The notes beneath the pieces were generated by a model that worked only from the letters and a program-made list of their open reading frames with translations, did not search any database and had not been told where the DNA came from. A program made the position numbers and the translations under genes. From Comamonadaceae bacterium UBA2334 (GTDB lineage: Bacteria > Pseudomonadota > Gammaproteobacteria > Burkholderiales > Burkholderiaceae_C), in assembly GCA_002344885.1 (NCBI GenBank), contig DDUQ01000126.1:1-14078 (forward strand): a DNA stretch of 14,078 nucleotides, written 5' to 3'. Shown here piece by piece: positions 4,482 through 12,475 of the stretch (its first letter is position 1; each line of letters starts with the position of its first letter).

Positions 4482-7052
4482 ATGAAGCTCGCAGACCGTG
4501 TGGCCAGCAGCCGCTTTGGCATCCGCACCAAACTGATTGCGCTGTTCGTGCTCATCAAGGTGTTGCCGCTGTTTTTGCTTGCGGTGTTGGCATGGGAAGG
4601 GGTGAGTCACCTGGGCAGCAGCCTGTCGGATGAGACCGACAAACTCGCCACTGAGGTGAAAACAACGGTCTCTGAAATGAGCACGGCGTTTTCCAAGGCC
4701 TCTGTCAAAGCGCTGGACGACCGGGCACGCGAAGAACTGGAGCGTCTGACCACCGATACCGCCCGTTCTGTGGCCGACTTTCTGTACGACCGCGATCGTG
4801 ATGTGCTGTTGGCTGCCCGGCTGGAACCAAACCGGGCCTTGTACCAGTCATTCCTGGAAACGCGCACACGCTTCGTGACCGATCCGGGGCAGTGGGAGCT
4901 GTCGGCTGACGGCAAAGGCTGGGTGCCGTCGGTCAGCACCGATGTGCCGCAAAAACTTGCCACGCCAAGCAACGTCGAGAACAAGCAGGACTTCCATTCC
5001 CGTCCGCCCGAGGCCGTCAAGCGCAGCCTGCCGGCACCGCTGTATCACGAGATCACCTACGTGGGGCTGGATGGCAAGGAGCGGTTGAAAGTTTCCATGA
5101 CCCCCACGCTGGGCTCGGAGCTGAAAGATGTCTCGCGCAGGGAAAACACCTGGGCCAAGGCAGAAACCTATTTCGAGCACCTGAAGAAGCTCAAACCGGG
5201 CGAGGTGTACGTGTCAGATGTGATCGGTCCTTATGTGGGGTCGCGCATCATCGGGCCGGTGACGCCTGACAAGGCCAAGAGCCTGAACATCGAGTTCGAG
5301 CCCCAGAAAGAGGCCTTTGCCGGCAAGGAAAACCCCAACGGCCAGAAGTTCCAGGGCATCGTCCGCTGGGCCACGCCAGTGGTGAAAAACGGTGCCATCA
5401 CGGGCTACGTCACGCTGGCCCTGGACCATACCCATGTGCGCAGCTTCACCGACAACCTCATGCCCACGGCAGCGCGCTACACGGCTATTTCCGATGCCAC
5501 AAACGGCAACTACGCGTTCATGTGGGACTACCTGGATCGCAGCATCGCTCACCCCCGGCACCATTCGATTGTGGGCTTCGACCCGGCCACCGGCGAGTAC
5601 GCCACGCCTTGGCTGGAAGCCAGCATCTACCAGGGGTGGCAGGACAGCGGCAAGCCATTGCAGGCCTACCTGGCCGACGTGCCTGTGTTCGATGGCCAGA
5701 CACGCGAGAAAAAACCGGCCGGTCCGCTGACCAAGGCAGGCTCCATCGGCCTGGATTGCCGATACCTCAACTTTGCGCCCCAATGCCAGGGCTGGCATGA
5801 CCTGACCGAACACGGCGGGTCGGGCTCGTTCCTGATTCTCTGGTCGGGGGTGTGGAAGCTGACCACGGCCGCTGCCATCCCGTATTTCACCGGCCACTAT
5901 GCCAACACGCCGCGTGGATTCGGCTATGTGACCATCGGCGCGAACGTCGATGATTTCCATGCGCCTGCTGTGGCGACCCAGAAGCAGATGGAAGCCAAAC
6001 TGGCCGAATTTGGCGAGCGGCTCAAAGCGCGGCAGGTGGGCCTGCAGGCGCTGATTGCAGACGAAATGAACGACACAGCCATCAACCTGACTGTGTCCAC
6101 CCTGCTGATGCTGGTGGTAGTGGTGGTCATTGCGGTGTGGCTGGCATCGCTGCTGACGCGCCGTGTGACCGATCTGACCGCCGGTTTGTCACGCATGGAA
6201 GGTGGCGACCTGAGCTTTCGCTTTCAGCGCGCTTCCAACGACGAGCTTGGCACGTTGAGCGATTCCCTCAACAAAATGGCTGACAGCGTCGAGGCATCGT
6301 TCAGGCAAAGCGAAGACGCACGTTTGCAGGCAGAAGCAAACAGCCGCATGAAGAGCGATTTTGTGGCCAACGTGTCGCATGAGTTGCGCACGCCCCTCAA
6401 TGGCATTCTGGGCTTTGCCGAGATCATCCGCGACGATGCGCAGACCGAAGACACCCGTGAGTACGCCCAGACCATCCACCAGAGTGGCCGGCATCTGCTC
6501 GGCGTGGTCAATGACATGCTCGACGTGGCCAAGATCGAGTCCGGTCATATGGTGCTGGAGCCGCGCTCGTTCGATTTGCGGCAGGTGCTGGACGAGGTGG
6601 CGCTGTCCTATGCCGATGCCGCGCAGGCCAAGGGCCTGGACCTGAACACCCAGTTTGGCGATGAACTGCCGGCCAGCCTGTGCACTGATCCGGCCAGGTT
6701 GCGCCAGGTGCTGGGCAACCTGCTGAACAATGCGGTCAAGTTCACCGATCAGGGCAGCATCACACTGTCGGCCCACTGGCATGGTGAGCGATTGGTCGTT
6801 GGCGTACGGGACACCGGCCCTGGTATCGACCCTGGGTTGCAGGCTCACATATTCGAGCGCTTCAACCAGAGCACTGCGTTCATGACGCGGGAGCACGGTG
6901 GACTCGGGCTGGGTCTGGCGCTGGTGCGCGAGTTCGTCCGGCTGATGGGTGGCGAGGTGCGCCTGGTGTCCGAGCCGGGCAGTGGCGCGTATTTCGAGTT
7001 CTGGGTACCCGAGCTCAGTCGGGCAGCACCCGAAGCAGGTCCTGGGCACTGA
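4482..7052 (+). CDS. Membrane sensor histidine kinase with very large periplasmic domain
   Basis: An 856-residue kinase. Membrane segment 1 is at about 17-38 and segment 2 at about 534-557. Between them lie about 500 periplasmic residues, probably Cache-like, beginning with a helical stretch (50-110). The periplasmic part holds ARYTAISDATNGNYAFMWDY (331-350), two cysteines (426, 435) that may form a disulfide, and PYFTGHYANTPRGFGYVTIG (467-486). The cytoplasmic part has HAMP (about 558-610), HisKA with the H-box VSHELRTPLNGILGF and phospho-acceptor His633, then HATPase_c: N-box around NLLNNAVKFT (746-755), G1 DTGPGI (777-782), F-box IFERF, G2 GGLGLGLAL. It therefore looks catalytically competent. 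There is no receiver domain, so it must act on a separate protein. The stand-alone receiver encoded tail to tail at 7015-7368 is the obvious candidate. The two genes overlap by 38 bases at their 3' ends. The ligand is unknown. Confidence 0.93.
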   Translation: MKLADRVASSRFGIRTKLIALFVLIKVLPLFLLAVLAWEGVSHLGSSLSDETDKLATEVKTTVSEMSTAFSKASVKALDDRAREELERLTTDTARSVADFLYDRDRDVLLAARLEPNRALYQSFLETRTRFVTDPGQWELSADGKGWVPSVSTDVPQKLATPSNVENKQDFHSRPPEAVKRSLPAPLYHEITYVGLDGKERLKVSMTPTLGSELKDVSRRENTWAKAETYFEHLKKLKPGEVYVSDVIGPYVGSRIIGPVTPDKAKSLNIEFEPQKEAFAGKENPNGQKFQGIVRWATPVVKNGAITGYVTLALDHTHVRSFTDNLMPTAARYTAISDATNGNYAFMWDYLDRSIAHPRHHSIVGFDPATGEYATPWLEASIYQGWQDSGKPLQAYLADVPVFDGQTREKKPAGPLTKAGSIGLDCRYLNFAPQCQGWHDLTEHGGSGSFLILWSGVWKLTTAAAIPYFTGHYANTPRGFGYVTIGANVDDFHAPAVATQKQMEAKLAEFGERLKARQVGLQALIADEMNDTAINLTVSTLLMLVVVVVIAVWLASLLTRRVTDLTAGLSRMEGGDLSFRFQRASNDELGTLSDSLNKMADSVEASFRQSEDARLQAEANSRMKSDFVANVSHELRTPLNGILGFAEIIRDDAQTEDTREYAQTIHQSGRHLLGVVNDMLDVAKIESGHMVLEPRSFDLRQVLDEVALSYADAAQAKGLDLNTQFGDELPASLCTDPARLRQVLGNLLNNAVKFTDQGSITLSAHWHGERLVVGVRDTGPGIDPGLQAHIFERFNQSTAFMTREHGGLGLGLALVREFVRLMGGEVRLVSEPGSGAYFEFWVPELSRAAPEAGPGH

Positions 7053-7368
7053 CGGGTTTGATCACGATGTCGTCGAACCCTGCAGCCATGATGCGCGCAC
7101 GCTCGGACTCCAGCGCGTGTGCGGTGTACGCCACTACGCGCAAGCTCGCTGTGGCCGGGTTGGCACGGATGCGCCGGCAGGTTTCTTCACCGTCCATGAC
7201 CGGCATGCTGATGTCCAGCAACACGACTTCGAAAGTACCGGGCGTCAGTTTCTGCAGCGCGATGGCACCGTTGTCGGCTTCCTCCACCACCCATCCACGG
7301 CGTTTGAGCAGCGCAACCGCCAGTTTGCGGTTGACCGCGTTGTCGTCAACAACCAAAGCGCGCGTCAT
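7015..7368 (-). CDS. Stand-alone receiver (response regulator) protein
   Basis: A 117-residue protein consisting of one receiver domain only. It has the acidic pair Asp8-Asp9 (LVVDDN), phospho-acceptor Asp52 (VLLDISMPVMDG), Thr82 (VVAYTAHA) and Lys104 (IVIKPVS), so all phosphorylation residues are present. There is no DNA-binding or enzymatic output, so it works as a phosphate shuttle or by protein contact, as CheY or Spo0F do. NAVNRKLAVALLKRRGW resembles the receiver domains of hybrid kinases and is close to receiver 2 of the hybrid kinase next door (NLTNQKLALALLRRKGH). The gene converges on the kinase gene at 4482-7052 with a 38-base overlap and diverges from the hybrid kinase gene. No Shine-Dalgarno sequence is evident; a run of seven Ts lies seven bases before ATG 7368. 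Confidence 0.93.
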   Translation of the reverse strand: MTRALVVDDNAVNRKLAVALLKRRGWVVEEADNGAIALQKLTPGTFEVVLLDISMPVMDGEETCRRIRANPATASLRVVAYTAHALESERARIMAAGFDDIVIKPVSAQDLLRVLPD

Positions 7369-7409
7369 GGTGTGTAAAAAAAGTCTGGAACCCGATGGGA
7401 AGATGGGCG

Positions 7410-7436
7410 TTTATACAACAACTGCCGCCCCTTCAA
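7410..7436 (-). promoter_or_regulatory. Possible promoter of the receiver gene
   Basis: On the minus strand TATAAA (bases 7415-7410) follows TTGAAG (bases 7436-7431) after a short 15-base spacer. The start of transcription would be near 7403, about 35 bases before the receiver gene. The -35 element sits in a symmetrical CCCTT-CA-AAGGG (7429-7440), which may be an operator in the divergent region. The short spacer keeps confidence low. Confidence 0.3.
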
Positions 7437-7473
7437 AGGGCAGAACAGGGTGGATGCACCCAGGCGAGGGAGC

Positions 7474-10362
7474 ATGTTGAGCATGTTGAAACGCCTGTGG
7501 CCCGTCACCTTACGCGAGCAGATGGTGCTGGTGCTCGTGCCTTTGTTGCTGCTGGCCTGCGGCACGCTGGGCTTTGTGCTGACGCAAATCGGTGAAGAAG
7601 CCGTCCTGAAAGAAAAGGGCCAGCACCTTCAGGCCGTCAACCGCATGCAGCTTGCCCGGCTGAAGGCGCTGGGCGGCTACGCGGTTTTGGACACCGCTGG
7701 TGACGTGGCAGCGGCGTCGGCTCCGGCGGCAGACAAGGCAACGCGCCTGAGCAGGCTGAACAGCGCGTTGCGGCCTGCGACGGATGAGCTGGCGGTCGCC
7801 TTCCCCGGCGTGGGCCTGGGTTATTACCACCGCGAGCTCGATGCCATCGTGACTTACGGCCCGTCGGCCGAGTTTGCCGACAAGGTGGGCCAGGCCATTG
7901 CGGCTGACCACCCGGGTCGCGGCGTGATGCAGACGGGGCAGCCTGCAGTCCATGCCGGTCAGCAGGTGCGTGGCGCCATCCTGAATGCCATGATGCCCAT
8001 CGAGCAACGCGGCCAGACCGTTGGCTATGTCTGGGCCAATGTGCTGCTGGACGATGTGCGGGCAGATGTGGCCAACATGCACCGGGCCGTGTTGCTCGTC
8101 ACCAGCTCGGTGATGCTGGTGGCCGTGATGCTGGTGCTGTGGCTGGCCACCTACCTCACCCGAGAGGTCGATGCGCTCAAACAAGGCATGCAGGTCATGG
8201 CCACCGACCTCACCCACCGCCTGCCCGAGATGCGGGGCGAACTGGGTGGCGTGGTGACGTCCATCAACCAGCTGGCGCATGAACTTGACCAGGCCCGGGC
8301 GGCCGACCGGGCACGGGCCGAGAGTGCACTTCAGCAGACCGAGGGCCTGTTGCGCACCGCCATCGAGGCCATTGACGAGGCCTTCATGGTCTATGACGAG
8401 CACGACCGGCTCATTTACGCCAATGACCGGTGCCGCGAGGTGTATGCGCGGTCGTCCGACGTGATCGTGCCTGGCAACACGTTCGAGTACATCGTGCGGA
8501 CGTGTGTCGAGCGGGGCGACTATGCCCCCTTGCCTGTTGATACCGACACGTGGGTGGCCCAGGCGATGGCCCAACACCGAAGTGGGCAGCGCAATGCCGA
8601 ATTCCAGCTGACCGATGGCCGCTGGCTGCGTGTGGTGGACAGGCGCACGCCCAACGGGCACACGGTAGCCTTCAGGGTCGATGTGACCGATTTACGCAAC
8701 GCGCGAGAAGCTGCCGAAGCGGCCAACCGGGCCAAAGGCGTGTTCGTGGCCAACATGAGCCATGAAATCCGCACGCCCATGAACGGCATTTTGGGCATGA
8801 CCGAGCTGCTGTTGATGACGCCACTCAATGACGAGCAGCGCGACTATGCCGAGACAGCCAAGCAGAGTGCGCAGGCGCTGCTGACCATCCTGAACGACAT
8901 CCTGGACTTTTCCAAGATCGATTCCGGCAAGCTCGATATCGAGTTGATCGACTTCGACCTGCGGGTCATGCTGAACGAAGTGACCACGCTGCTGGGCTTC
9001 AAGGCCGAGGAAAAGGGCATCGAATTCGTCAACCTGGTGGCCCCCGGCGTGCCCGCGCATGTCACGTCTGACCCAGGCCGGCTGCGCCAGGTGTTGCTGA
9101 ACCTGGTGGGCAATGCCATCAAGTTCACCACGCAGGGCGAGGTGACGGTTCATGTCAGCGTGTTGCAGGCGGGCAATCCGGTGCGGCTGCGGTTTGACAT
9201 TGCCGACAGCGGCGTGGGCATTCCGCCTGACAAATTGCCCAAGCTGTTCACCCCTTTCACGCAGGCCGACAGCTCCATCAGCCGCAGCTTTGGCGGGACT
9301 GGCCTGGGCCTGTCGATCAGCAAGCGGCTGGTCGAACTCATGGGGGGCACCATCGGGGTCAGCAGCGAGCTGGGCAAGGGGTCGGTGTTCTGGTTCGAGT
9401 TGCCCATGGCCGTGGCCGATGCCCCCGCGCCGGAGGTTGTCGCTCCACCGGCACCGGACTGGTCGGTGCTGCAGGGCAAACACCTGATGGTGGTGGACGA
9501 CAACGCCACCAACCGCAACCTCATGCAGATGTTGCTCAAAACCTGGGGTTGCGAGGTGACTCTGTGTGCGCACCCGCTGGAGGCAGTGGGCGCGCTGCAA
9601 CAGGCGGCCGCCGACGGCCGCGCGGCCGATGGGGTGGTCATCGACATGCACATGCCCGATCTCAACGGGGAAGCGCTGGGGCAGCGCATCAAGGCCGAAC
9701 CGGCCCTGGCACACCTGCCGTTGATGTTGCTCACGTCGGTGGCCATGCGGGGCGATGCCGACCGTCTGTTGGCAGCAGGATTTGCGGCCTACCTGCCCAA
9801 GCCGGTTCGGGCCGACCTGTTGCAAAAAGCGCTGGTGGCCATGCTCGCCCAGCAACCCAAGGCAGAGGCACCCCGTCTCATCACCCGCCATCAATTGGTG
9901 GAGGAAGCGTCTCACCTGCGCATCTTGCTGGTGGAGGACAACCTCACCAACCAGAAGTTGGCGCTGGCGTTGTTGCGCCGCAAGGGGCATGTGGTGGATG
10001 TGGCCGGCAACGGGCAGGAAGCACTCGCTGCCCTGGCCACACACCCTTACGGGCTGGTTCTGATGGACTGTCGTATGCCCGTGATGGATGGCTTTGCGGC
10101 CACAACCGCCATACGCCAAGGCCAGGCCGGGGAAGCCATGCGCCGTGTGCCGATTGTGGCCATGACCGCCGATGCCATGGGCGGTGACCGGGAGCGGGTG
10201 CTGGCCGCAGGCATGGATGACTACGTGTCCAAGCCCATCCACCCCAACACGCTGGACGAGGTCGTCAACCGCTGGCTGGGCGCCGCGTCAGCCCACGCCG
10301 ATGATGTTGCCGATGACATTGGCGGCGACGTTGCCGGTGACGGAGCTGTGGAGACGGCTTGA
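7474..10362 (+). CDS. Hybrid sensor histidine kinase with PAS and two receiver domains
   Basis: A 962-residue membrane hybrid kinase. Layout: membrane segment 1 (about 14-38); periplasmic sensor of about 165 residues, Cache-like (GLGYYHRELDAIVTYGP, then MMPIEQRGQTVGYVWANVL); membrane segment 2 (about 205-228); HAMP-like region (230-274); PAS_7 domain (292-407); HisKA with ANMSHEIRTPMNGILGM and His430; HATPase_c with NLVGNAIKFT, DSGVGIP, LFTPFTQAD and GGTGLGLSIS; receiver 1 with Asp724 (VVIDMHMPDLNG); receiver 2 with Asp865 (LVLMDCRMPVMDG), Thr898 and Lys920. Receiver 1 also has its Asp pair (VVDDNATNRN) and KP motif. No HPt domain follows, so phosphate must pass to an HPt protein elsewhere or stay internal. 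ATG 7474 was chosen because GAGG lies four bases upstream; ATG 7483 and GTG 7450 are alternatives. Divergent from the receiver gene (105-base gap). Confidence 0.93.
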   Translation: MLSMLKRLWPVTLREQMVLVLVPLLLLACGTLGFVLTQIGEEAVLKEKGQHLQAVNRMQLARLKALGGYAVLDTAGDVAAASAPAADKATRLSRLNSALRPATDELAVAFPGVGLGYYHRELDAIVTYGPSAEFADKVGQAIAADHPGRGVMQTGQPAVHAGQQVRGAILNAMMPIEQRGQTVGYVWANVLLDDVRADVANMHRAVLLVTSSVMLVAVMLVLWLATYLTREVDALKQGMQVMATDLTHRLPEMRGELGGVVTSINQLAHELDQARAADRARAESALQQTEGLLRTAIEAIDEAFMVYDEHDRLIYANDRCREVYARSSDVIVPGNTFEYIVRTCVERGDYAPLPVDTDTWVAQAMAQHRSGQRNAEFQLTDGRWLRVVDRRTPNGHTVAFRVDVTDLRNAREAAEAANRAKGVFVANMSHEIRTPMNGILGMTELLLMTPLNDEQRDYAETAKQSAQALLTILNDILDFSKIDSGKLDIELIDFDLRVMLNEVTTLLGFKAEEKGIEFVNLVAPGVPAHVTSDPGRLRQVLLNLVGNAIKFTTQGEVTVHVSVLQAGNPVRLRFDIADSGVGIPPDKLPKLFTPFTQADSSISRSFGGTGLGLSISKRLVELMGGTIGVSSELGKGSVFWFELPMAVADAPAPEVVAPPAPDWSVLQGKHLMVVDDNATNRNLMQMLLKTWGCEVTLCAHPLEAVGALQQAAADGRAADGVVIDMHMPDLNGEALGQRIKAEPALAHLPLMLLTSVAMRGDADRLLAAGFAAYLPKPVRADLLQKALVAMLAQQPKAEAPRLITRHQLVEEASHLRILLVEDNLTNQKLALALLRRKGHVVDVAGNGQEALAALATHPYGLVLMDCRMPVMDGFAATTAIRQGQAGEAMRRVPIVAMTADAMGGDRERVLAAGMDDYVSKPIHPNTLDEVVNRWLGAASAHADDVADDIGGDVAGDGAVETA

Positions 10363-10545
10363 CGAACGCCCGAATGGGGTTTGAGCCGAACTGTCGCCGA
10401 CGTTTCGGTTGGGGCCGCCGGGTGTGGCCAGCGCTTGCAGGGTGGTGTATCGGGGGCAACAGCCCGGGAGTGCCTGTCGGACACCTCAGGTGAGCACCGC
10501 ACTTGAGCGCCTCAGCCGGGGGTGTCAGTCGGGGGCGGCAGGCGT
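10363..10545. other. Convergent gap between hybrid kinase and cobA
   Basis: A 183-base gap between 3' ends. CTTGAGCGCC at 10502-10511 can pair with GGCGTTCAAG at 10541-10550 (ten pairs in plus-strand RNA, one of them G-U; 29-base loop), overlapping the cobA stop codon. No T-tract follows on either strand, so it is not a typical intrinsic terminator. Termination here is probably Rho-dependent or relies on this weak structure. No coding sequence is supported. Confidence 0.35.
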
Positions 10546-11436
10546 TCAAGCGGTTTGACGCGCGGGCATGCCGGTTTCCTGGCTGAGCGCGAGCAGACCC
10601 TGCATCACGTCACCCACCACGATCACGCTGGGGCTGCCCAACGCTTCGGCCTGCAGCGTGGCGTGCAAATGCTGCAACTCGCACACCGCGTGACGTTGTT
10701 GCGGCAGGCTGGCATGCTGGACGATGGCGACCGGTGTGCAGGTGGGCAAACCGTCGAGCAGTTTTGTCTGAATCTGCGCCGCACCGATCACGCCCATGTA
10801 GATGACCAGCGTCAGCCTGGCCTGGTGGCAGGTGCGGGCCAGGGTGACCCAGTCTGGCCCTGTGCTGCCGGGTTTGGCATGGCCTGTGACAAACACCACA
10901 CCATGGGCATGCTCGCGGTGCGTCAGCGGCACACCGAGTGACGTCACTGCGGCCAGCCCTGCGGTTATGCCGTTGACCACCGTGACCGCAATGCCAGCCG
11001 CCTGCAGGTGTTCCACCTCTTCGCCCCCGCGTCCGAACACAAACGGGTCACCGCCCTTGAGGCGGACCACCCGTTCTCCGGCGTGGACAGCCTGGATCAT
11101 CAGCTTCTCGATGAACGCCTGTGGCGTGGACTGACAGCCGCCCCGCTTGCCCACATGCACCACGCGGGCACCTGGTGAAGCCAGTGCAACGATGTCGTCG
11201 CTGACCAGGTCGTCCACCAGCAGGACCGTGGCCTGTGCAATGGCGCGGGCGGCTTTGATGGTCAGTAACTCCGGGTCACCGGGCCCGGCACCCACCAGGG
11301 TGCAGCTGCCCGTGCCACCGGGCAGGGGCGCATCGGGTGTGCGTGGTGGCCGGTCGGGCAGTCGGCTGGTCCAGGCATCGGGTGTTTGCTGGGTGGACGT
11401 GTGGCCCACCGGCGTCGTCTGTTCAGGGTGTGTCAT
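10546..11436 (-). CDS. cobA: Uroporphyrinogen-III C-methyltransferase (SUMT)
   Basis: A 296-residue methyltransferase that uses S-adenosylmethionine to methylate uroporphyrinogen III twice, giving precorrin-2 for siroheme and cobalamin. Family motifs: LVGAGPGDPELLTIKA (47-62), the catalytic-region motif RVVRLKGGDPFVFGRGGEE (122-140), NGITAGLAAVTSLGVPLTHR (155-174) and the C-terminal SPSVIVVGDV (268-277). It is a stand-alone SUMT without the CysG oxidase/chelatase part. The first 42 residues are a Pro/Thr-rich extension not needed for the fold, so a later start is possible, though none is better supported. ATG 11436 overlaps the ybiB stop codon as ATGA, indicating translational coupling. The position at the end of a nitrate-assimilation operon fits supply of siroheme to nitrite reductase. 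Confidence 0.95.
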   Translation of the reverse strand: MTHPEQTTPVGHTSTQQTPDAWTSRLPDRPPRTPDAPLPGGTGSCTLVGAGPGDPELLTIKAARAIAQATVLLVDDLVSDDIVALASPGARVVHVGKRGGCQSTPQAFIEKLMIQAVHAGERVVRLKGGDPFVFGRGGEEVEHLQAAGIAVTVVNGITAGLAAVTSLGVPLTHREHAHGVVFVTGHAKPGSTGPDWVTLARTCHQARLTLVIYMGVIGAAQIQTKLLDGLPTCTPVAIVQHASLPQQRHAVCELQHLHATLQAEALGSPSVIVVGDVMQGLLALSQETGMPARQTA

Positions 11437-12389
11437 GCCGGTAGCTGTGTGTCGGTGAGGTGGGGGGAGGAAGACGTGGTCAGTGTTCGTGCCAGCGCAG
11501 TGATGTGGCTCACCTGCCGCGCGATGGGTGACGGAACCGGGACGTCGCCGGCCAGCACCTGCCGAATCCAGGCAGCCGTTTCGGCCGGGGCGGTGCCAGG
11601 CAGGTCAGGCAGCTGGGTCAATGAGCCACTTTGGGGCGCTTCCACCCGCGTGACCTGGCCGTTCAGGAACGCGTCCATGGCCGGGGTGCGGCGCGCATCG
11701 GCCACGGGTTCACCTTCGGTGCCACGCAGCAGCAGGGCAGGCGCGTGCGTCATGGCCAGCGTCGCGGTCATGGCGTGCAGGTATTCGGGGTGTGTGTAGC
11801 TGCTGACCAGCACGGCCGGGCCGGCCACGGGCATCATCAGCTTGACCAGGCTGTGCGCCGGGTTGCGCAGACCGACCACCCGTCGCACGTCCAGCAGGCG
11901 CTTCAAGCCGGGGTGCAAACTTTCGGTCGGGCTGAAGTGAACGCTGCCGGGTGTCAGTTCATTTGTAGCATCGAGCGCATGTATATCAAGCGCTGAAAGC
12001 ACTTTTTGTGCAGAAATTCTGGCATTTTCGGTTTCGCAGCCGTGGACCAGCACGGCCAGGCCTTCGCGTGCCAGCAGCAGGGCCAGCAAGGGGGTCAGCA
12101 CCGGTAGCTTGCGCGCACCGTTGTAGCTGGGCAGCACCACGGCGGGGGCACTGACATGGGCCGCCTGGCGCAACCTGTGCAGGCGGGCGTGGGTGGCATC
12201 GAGAAAGCCGGCCATCTCGTCAGGTGTCTCGCCCTTGATGCGCATGGCCAGGCAGAACGCGCCCACTTCCAGATCGGTCACCTGTCCTTCCAGCAACTGG
12301 CCCATCAGGTCGGCGGCCTGTTCGCGGCTCAGCGCCCGGGCCCCATCCTTGCCCCGGCCGATTTCCTTGATGTATTGACTGATGCTCAT
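11433..12389 (-). CDS. ybiB: YbiB, TrpD2-type DNA-binding protein
   Basis: A 318-residue protein of the glycosyltransferase-3/anthranilate phosphoribosyltransferase fold, YbiB (TrpD2) branch. The N-terminal helical domain is typical (ISQYIKEIGRGKDGARALSREQA, about 3-25; GAFCLAMRIKGETPDEMAGF, 43-62). The catalytic-fold domain has PSYNGARKLPVLTPLLALLLA and LHPGLKRLLDVRRVVGLRNPAHSLVKLM. Known family work on the E. coli protein shows nucleic-acid binding and no anthranilate phosphoribosyltransferase activity, with LexA control in a dinG operon. Here it instead sits between nasA (86-base gap) and cobA (ATGA overlap), so it is probably co-expressed with nitrate assimilation. Residues about 124-145 are encoded by an AT-rich repeat copy. 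No clear Shine-Dalgarno precedes ATG 12389, but the MSISQYIKEIGRGK start fits the family. Confidence 0.92.
   Translation of the reverse strand: MSISQYIKEIGRGKDGARALSREQAADLMGQLLEGQVTDLEVGAFCLAMRIKGETPDEMAGFLDATHARLHRLRQAAHVSAPAVVLPSYNGARKLPVLTPLLALLLAREGLAVLVHGCETENARISAQKVLSALDIHALDATNELTPGSVHFSPTESLHPGLKRLLDVRRVVGLRNPAHSLVKLMMPVAGPAVLVSSYTHPEYLHAMTATLAMTHAPALLLRGTEGEPVADARRTPAMDAFLNGQVTRVEAPQSGSLTQLPDLPGTAPAETAAWIRQVLAGDVPVPSPIARQVSHITALARTLTTSSSPHLTDTQLPA
11955..12020 (-). repeat. Intragenic palindromic repeat, copy 2 (inside ybiB)
   Basis: An AT-rich island inside GC-rich ybiB. On the plus strand: ATTTGTAGCATCGAGCGC (11961-11978), nine spacer bases, then AAGCGCTGAAAGCAC. The element order matches copy 1 in the BaiN-family gene (ATTT, TAG, C, CGC, short spacer, AAGCGCTG). 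The two arms are imperfect inverted copies of each other. The repeat is read in frame (around AQKVLSALDIHALDATNE) and does not break the gene. Confidence 0.5.
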
Positions 12390-12475
12390 GGCCGGATTGT
12401 CTGGCTTTCAATACAACCTGTGGTCATAAAGCAAATCGGTGACAGGCGAGGTTGATGGGCCGCTTCGGCATCGCA

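Noticed and set aside
5214..5960. Minus-strand frame opposite the large-sensor kinase
   Set aside because: No recognisable domain and fully inside a well-supported plus-strand gene.
8692..10242. Long minus-strand open frame opposite the hybrid kinase
   Set aside because: Translation is His/Gln/Gly-rich without motifs; the plus strand encodes consecutive kinase and receiver domains through the same bases.
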